From Candidatus Woesearchaeota archaeon (GTDB lineage: Archaea; Nanobdellota; Nanobdellia; SCGC-AAA011-G17; JACQNH01), in NCBI GenBank assembly GCA_016203175.1, contig JACQNH010000068.1, forward strand, positions 1 to 21,780: 21,780 nt of DNA. Direction: 5' to 3'. Below the pieces are notes generated by a model. It was not told the DNA's origin. It did no database searches and saw nothing but the letters and a program-made list of their open reading frames with translations. Positions 21,648-21,780 of the stretch are shown here, one piece after another. The position numbers and the translations under genes are program-made. Every line of letters begins with the position of its first letter. The stretch's first letter is position 1.

Positions 21648-21780
21648 CTACTCCCCGCCATAAATGGTTGTCCTTCGGACAACTTTTTTGCTCCGCAAAA
21701 AAGCGGGGTTTCTGTCTAATTCGTATCTCACTGGAGAAAATCCACCATATGTTTTATCCCCTGATTTCGGATATATGCCG
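21648..21780 (-). CDS. C-terminal end of a possible transposon protein (partial)
   Basis: On the minus strand one frame is open from the window edge to a TAG at 21648-21650, giving 43 residues that start GIYPKSGDKTYGGFSPVRY and end VVRRTTIYGGE. The other two minus frames are closed. Its composition is richer in G+C than the neighbours. The last 20 or so residues are encoded by a strong folded structure, an arrangement known for tnpB genes of IS200/IS605 elements, where the 3' end overlaps the guide RNA scaffold. I do not recognise the protein segment itself, so the TnpB idea is inference. Confidence 0.35.
   Translation of the reverse strand, partial: GIYPKSGDKTYGGFSPVRYELDRNPAFLRSKKVVRRTTIYGGE
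21653..21708 (-). mobile_element. Three-stem folded structure, probable IS200/IS605-type element end
   Basis: Three perfect stems fill 56 bases: an outer CCCCGC (21653-21658)/GCGGGG (21703-21708), GTTGTCC/GGACAAC (21667-21673/21677-21683, 3-nt loop) and TTTTTTGC/GCAAAAAA (21684-21691/21695-21702, 3-nt loop). Two hairpins stack directly under the outer stem. Subterminal hairpins with CCCCGC/GCGGGG flanked by GACCTACT and TTTCTG are typical of IS605-family ends, recognised as single strands by TnpA or forming the TnpB guide scaffold. The orientation would place the element to the right and its right end next to translin. Confidence 0.5.

Overview
The window looks like chromosome of an AT-rich archaeon (roughly two thirds A+T by eye), most likely a DPANN lineage close to Woesearchaeota/Pacearchaeota. 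The archaeal signs are ribosomal proteins L7Ae, S28e and L24e in one operon, deoxyhypusine synthase, an ATP-dependent DNA ligase, FtsZ, the archaeal GatD/GatE transamidation enzyme, TrmB- and Lrp-type regulators, translin, a class III signal peptide pilin and a tRNA with a bulge-helix-bulge intron. The lineage call is inference from gene style and compactness; no rRNA is present to confirm it. Nearly every gene has a TATA-like box 25-31 bases before the ATG, so most mRNAs are probably leaderless. A minority (L7Ae, TrmB, pilin, DoxX, phasin-like) carry a Shine-Dalgarno sequence, and in several cases this decided the start codon.

Layout. 1-221: end of an HTH-type reading frame running antisense into an intron-containing tRNA-Val. 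304-3040: a nucleotidyltransferase/HEPN-like protein, then the operon rpl7ae-rps28e-rpl24e. 3044-5217: deoxyhypusine synthase and a TrmB regulator coupled to a small membrane protein (minus strand). 5372-7652: DNA ligase and nitroreductase firing from a 43-bp divergent promoter. 7666-9411: pilin and ftsZ (minus). 9421-9761: a non-coding block with three hairpins that share the same six-base loop, the best candidate here for something undescribed. 9762-11517: gatD, a DUF504 gene and a small unknown gene, all overlapping. 11522-12615: an Lrp/AsnC regulator with two identical 13-bp operator-like sites, a tiny acidic protein and possible structured RNAs. 12616-14031: gatE, short because the AspRS-like insertion domain is absent. 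14227-15641: two convergent VapBC toxin-antitoxin modules of different antitoxin type. 15834-17788: ABC1/UbiB kinase followed by a phasin-like protein. 18019-18540: a PEBP-family lipoprotein. 18628-19257: a stand-alone CARF-HTH regulator. 19279-20998: NDH-2-like dehydrogenase and DoxX. 21084-21641: translin. 21648-21780: a very compact three-stem structure overlapping the 3' end of a minus-strand reading frame, which looks like the end of a transposable element.

How the genes fit together: GatD and GatE form one heterodimeric enzyme making Gln-tRNA(Gln), although their genes are 1.6 kb apart. The NDH-2/DoxX pair and UbiB kinase point to some quinone- or membrane-linked redox chemistry. Translation is represented by ribosomal proteins, tRNA, hypusination and Gln-tRNA synthesis. 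No CRISPR array and no rRNA were seen.
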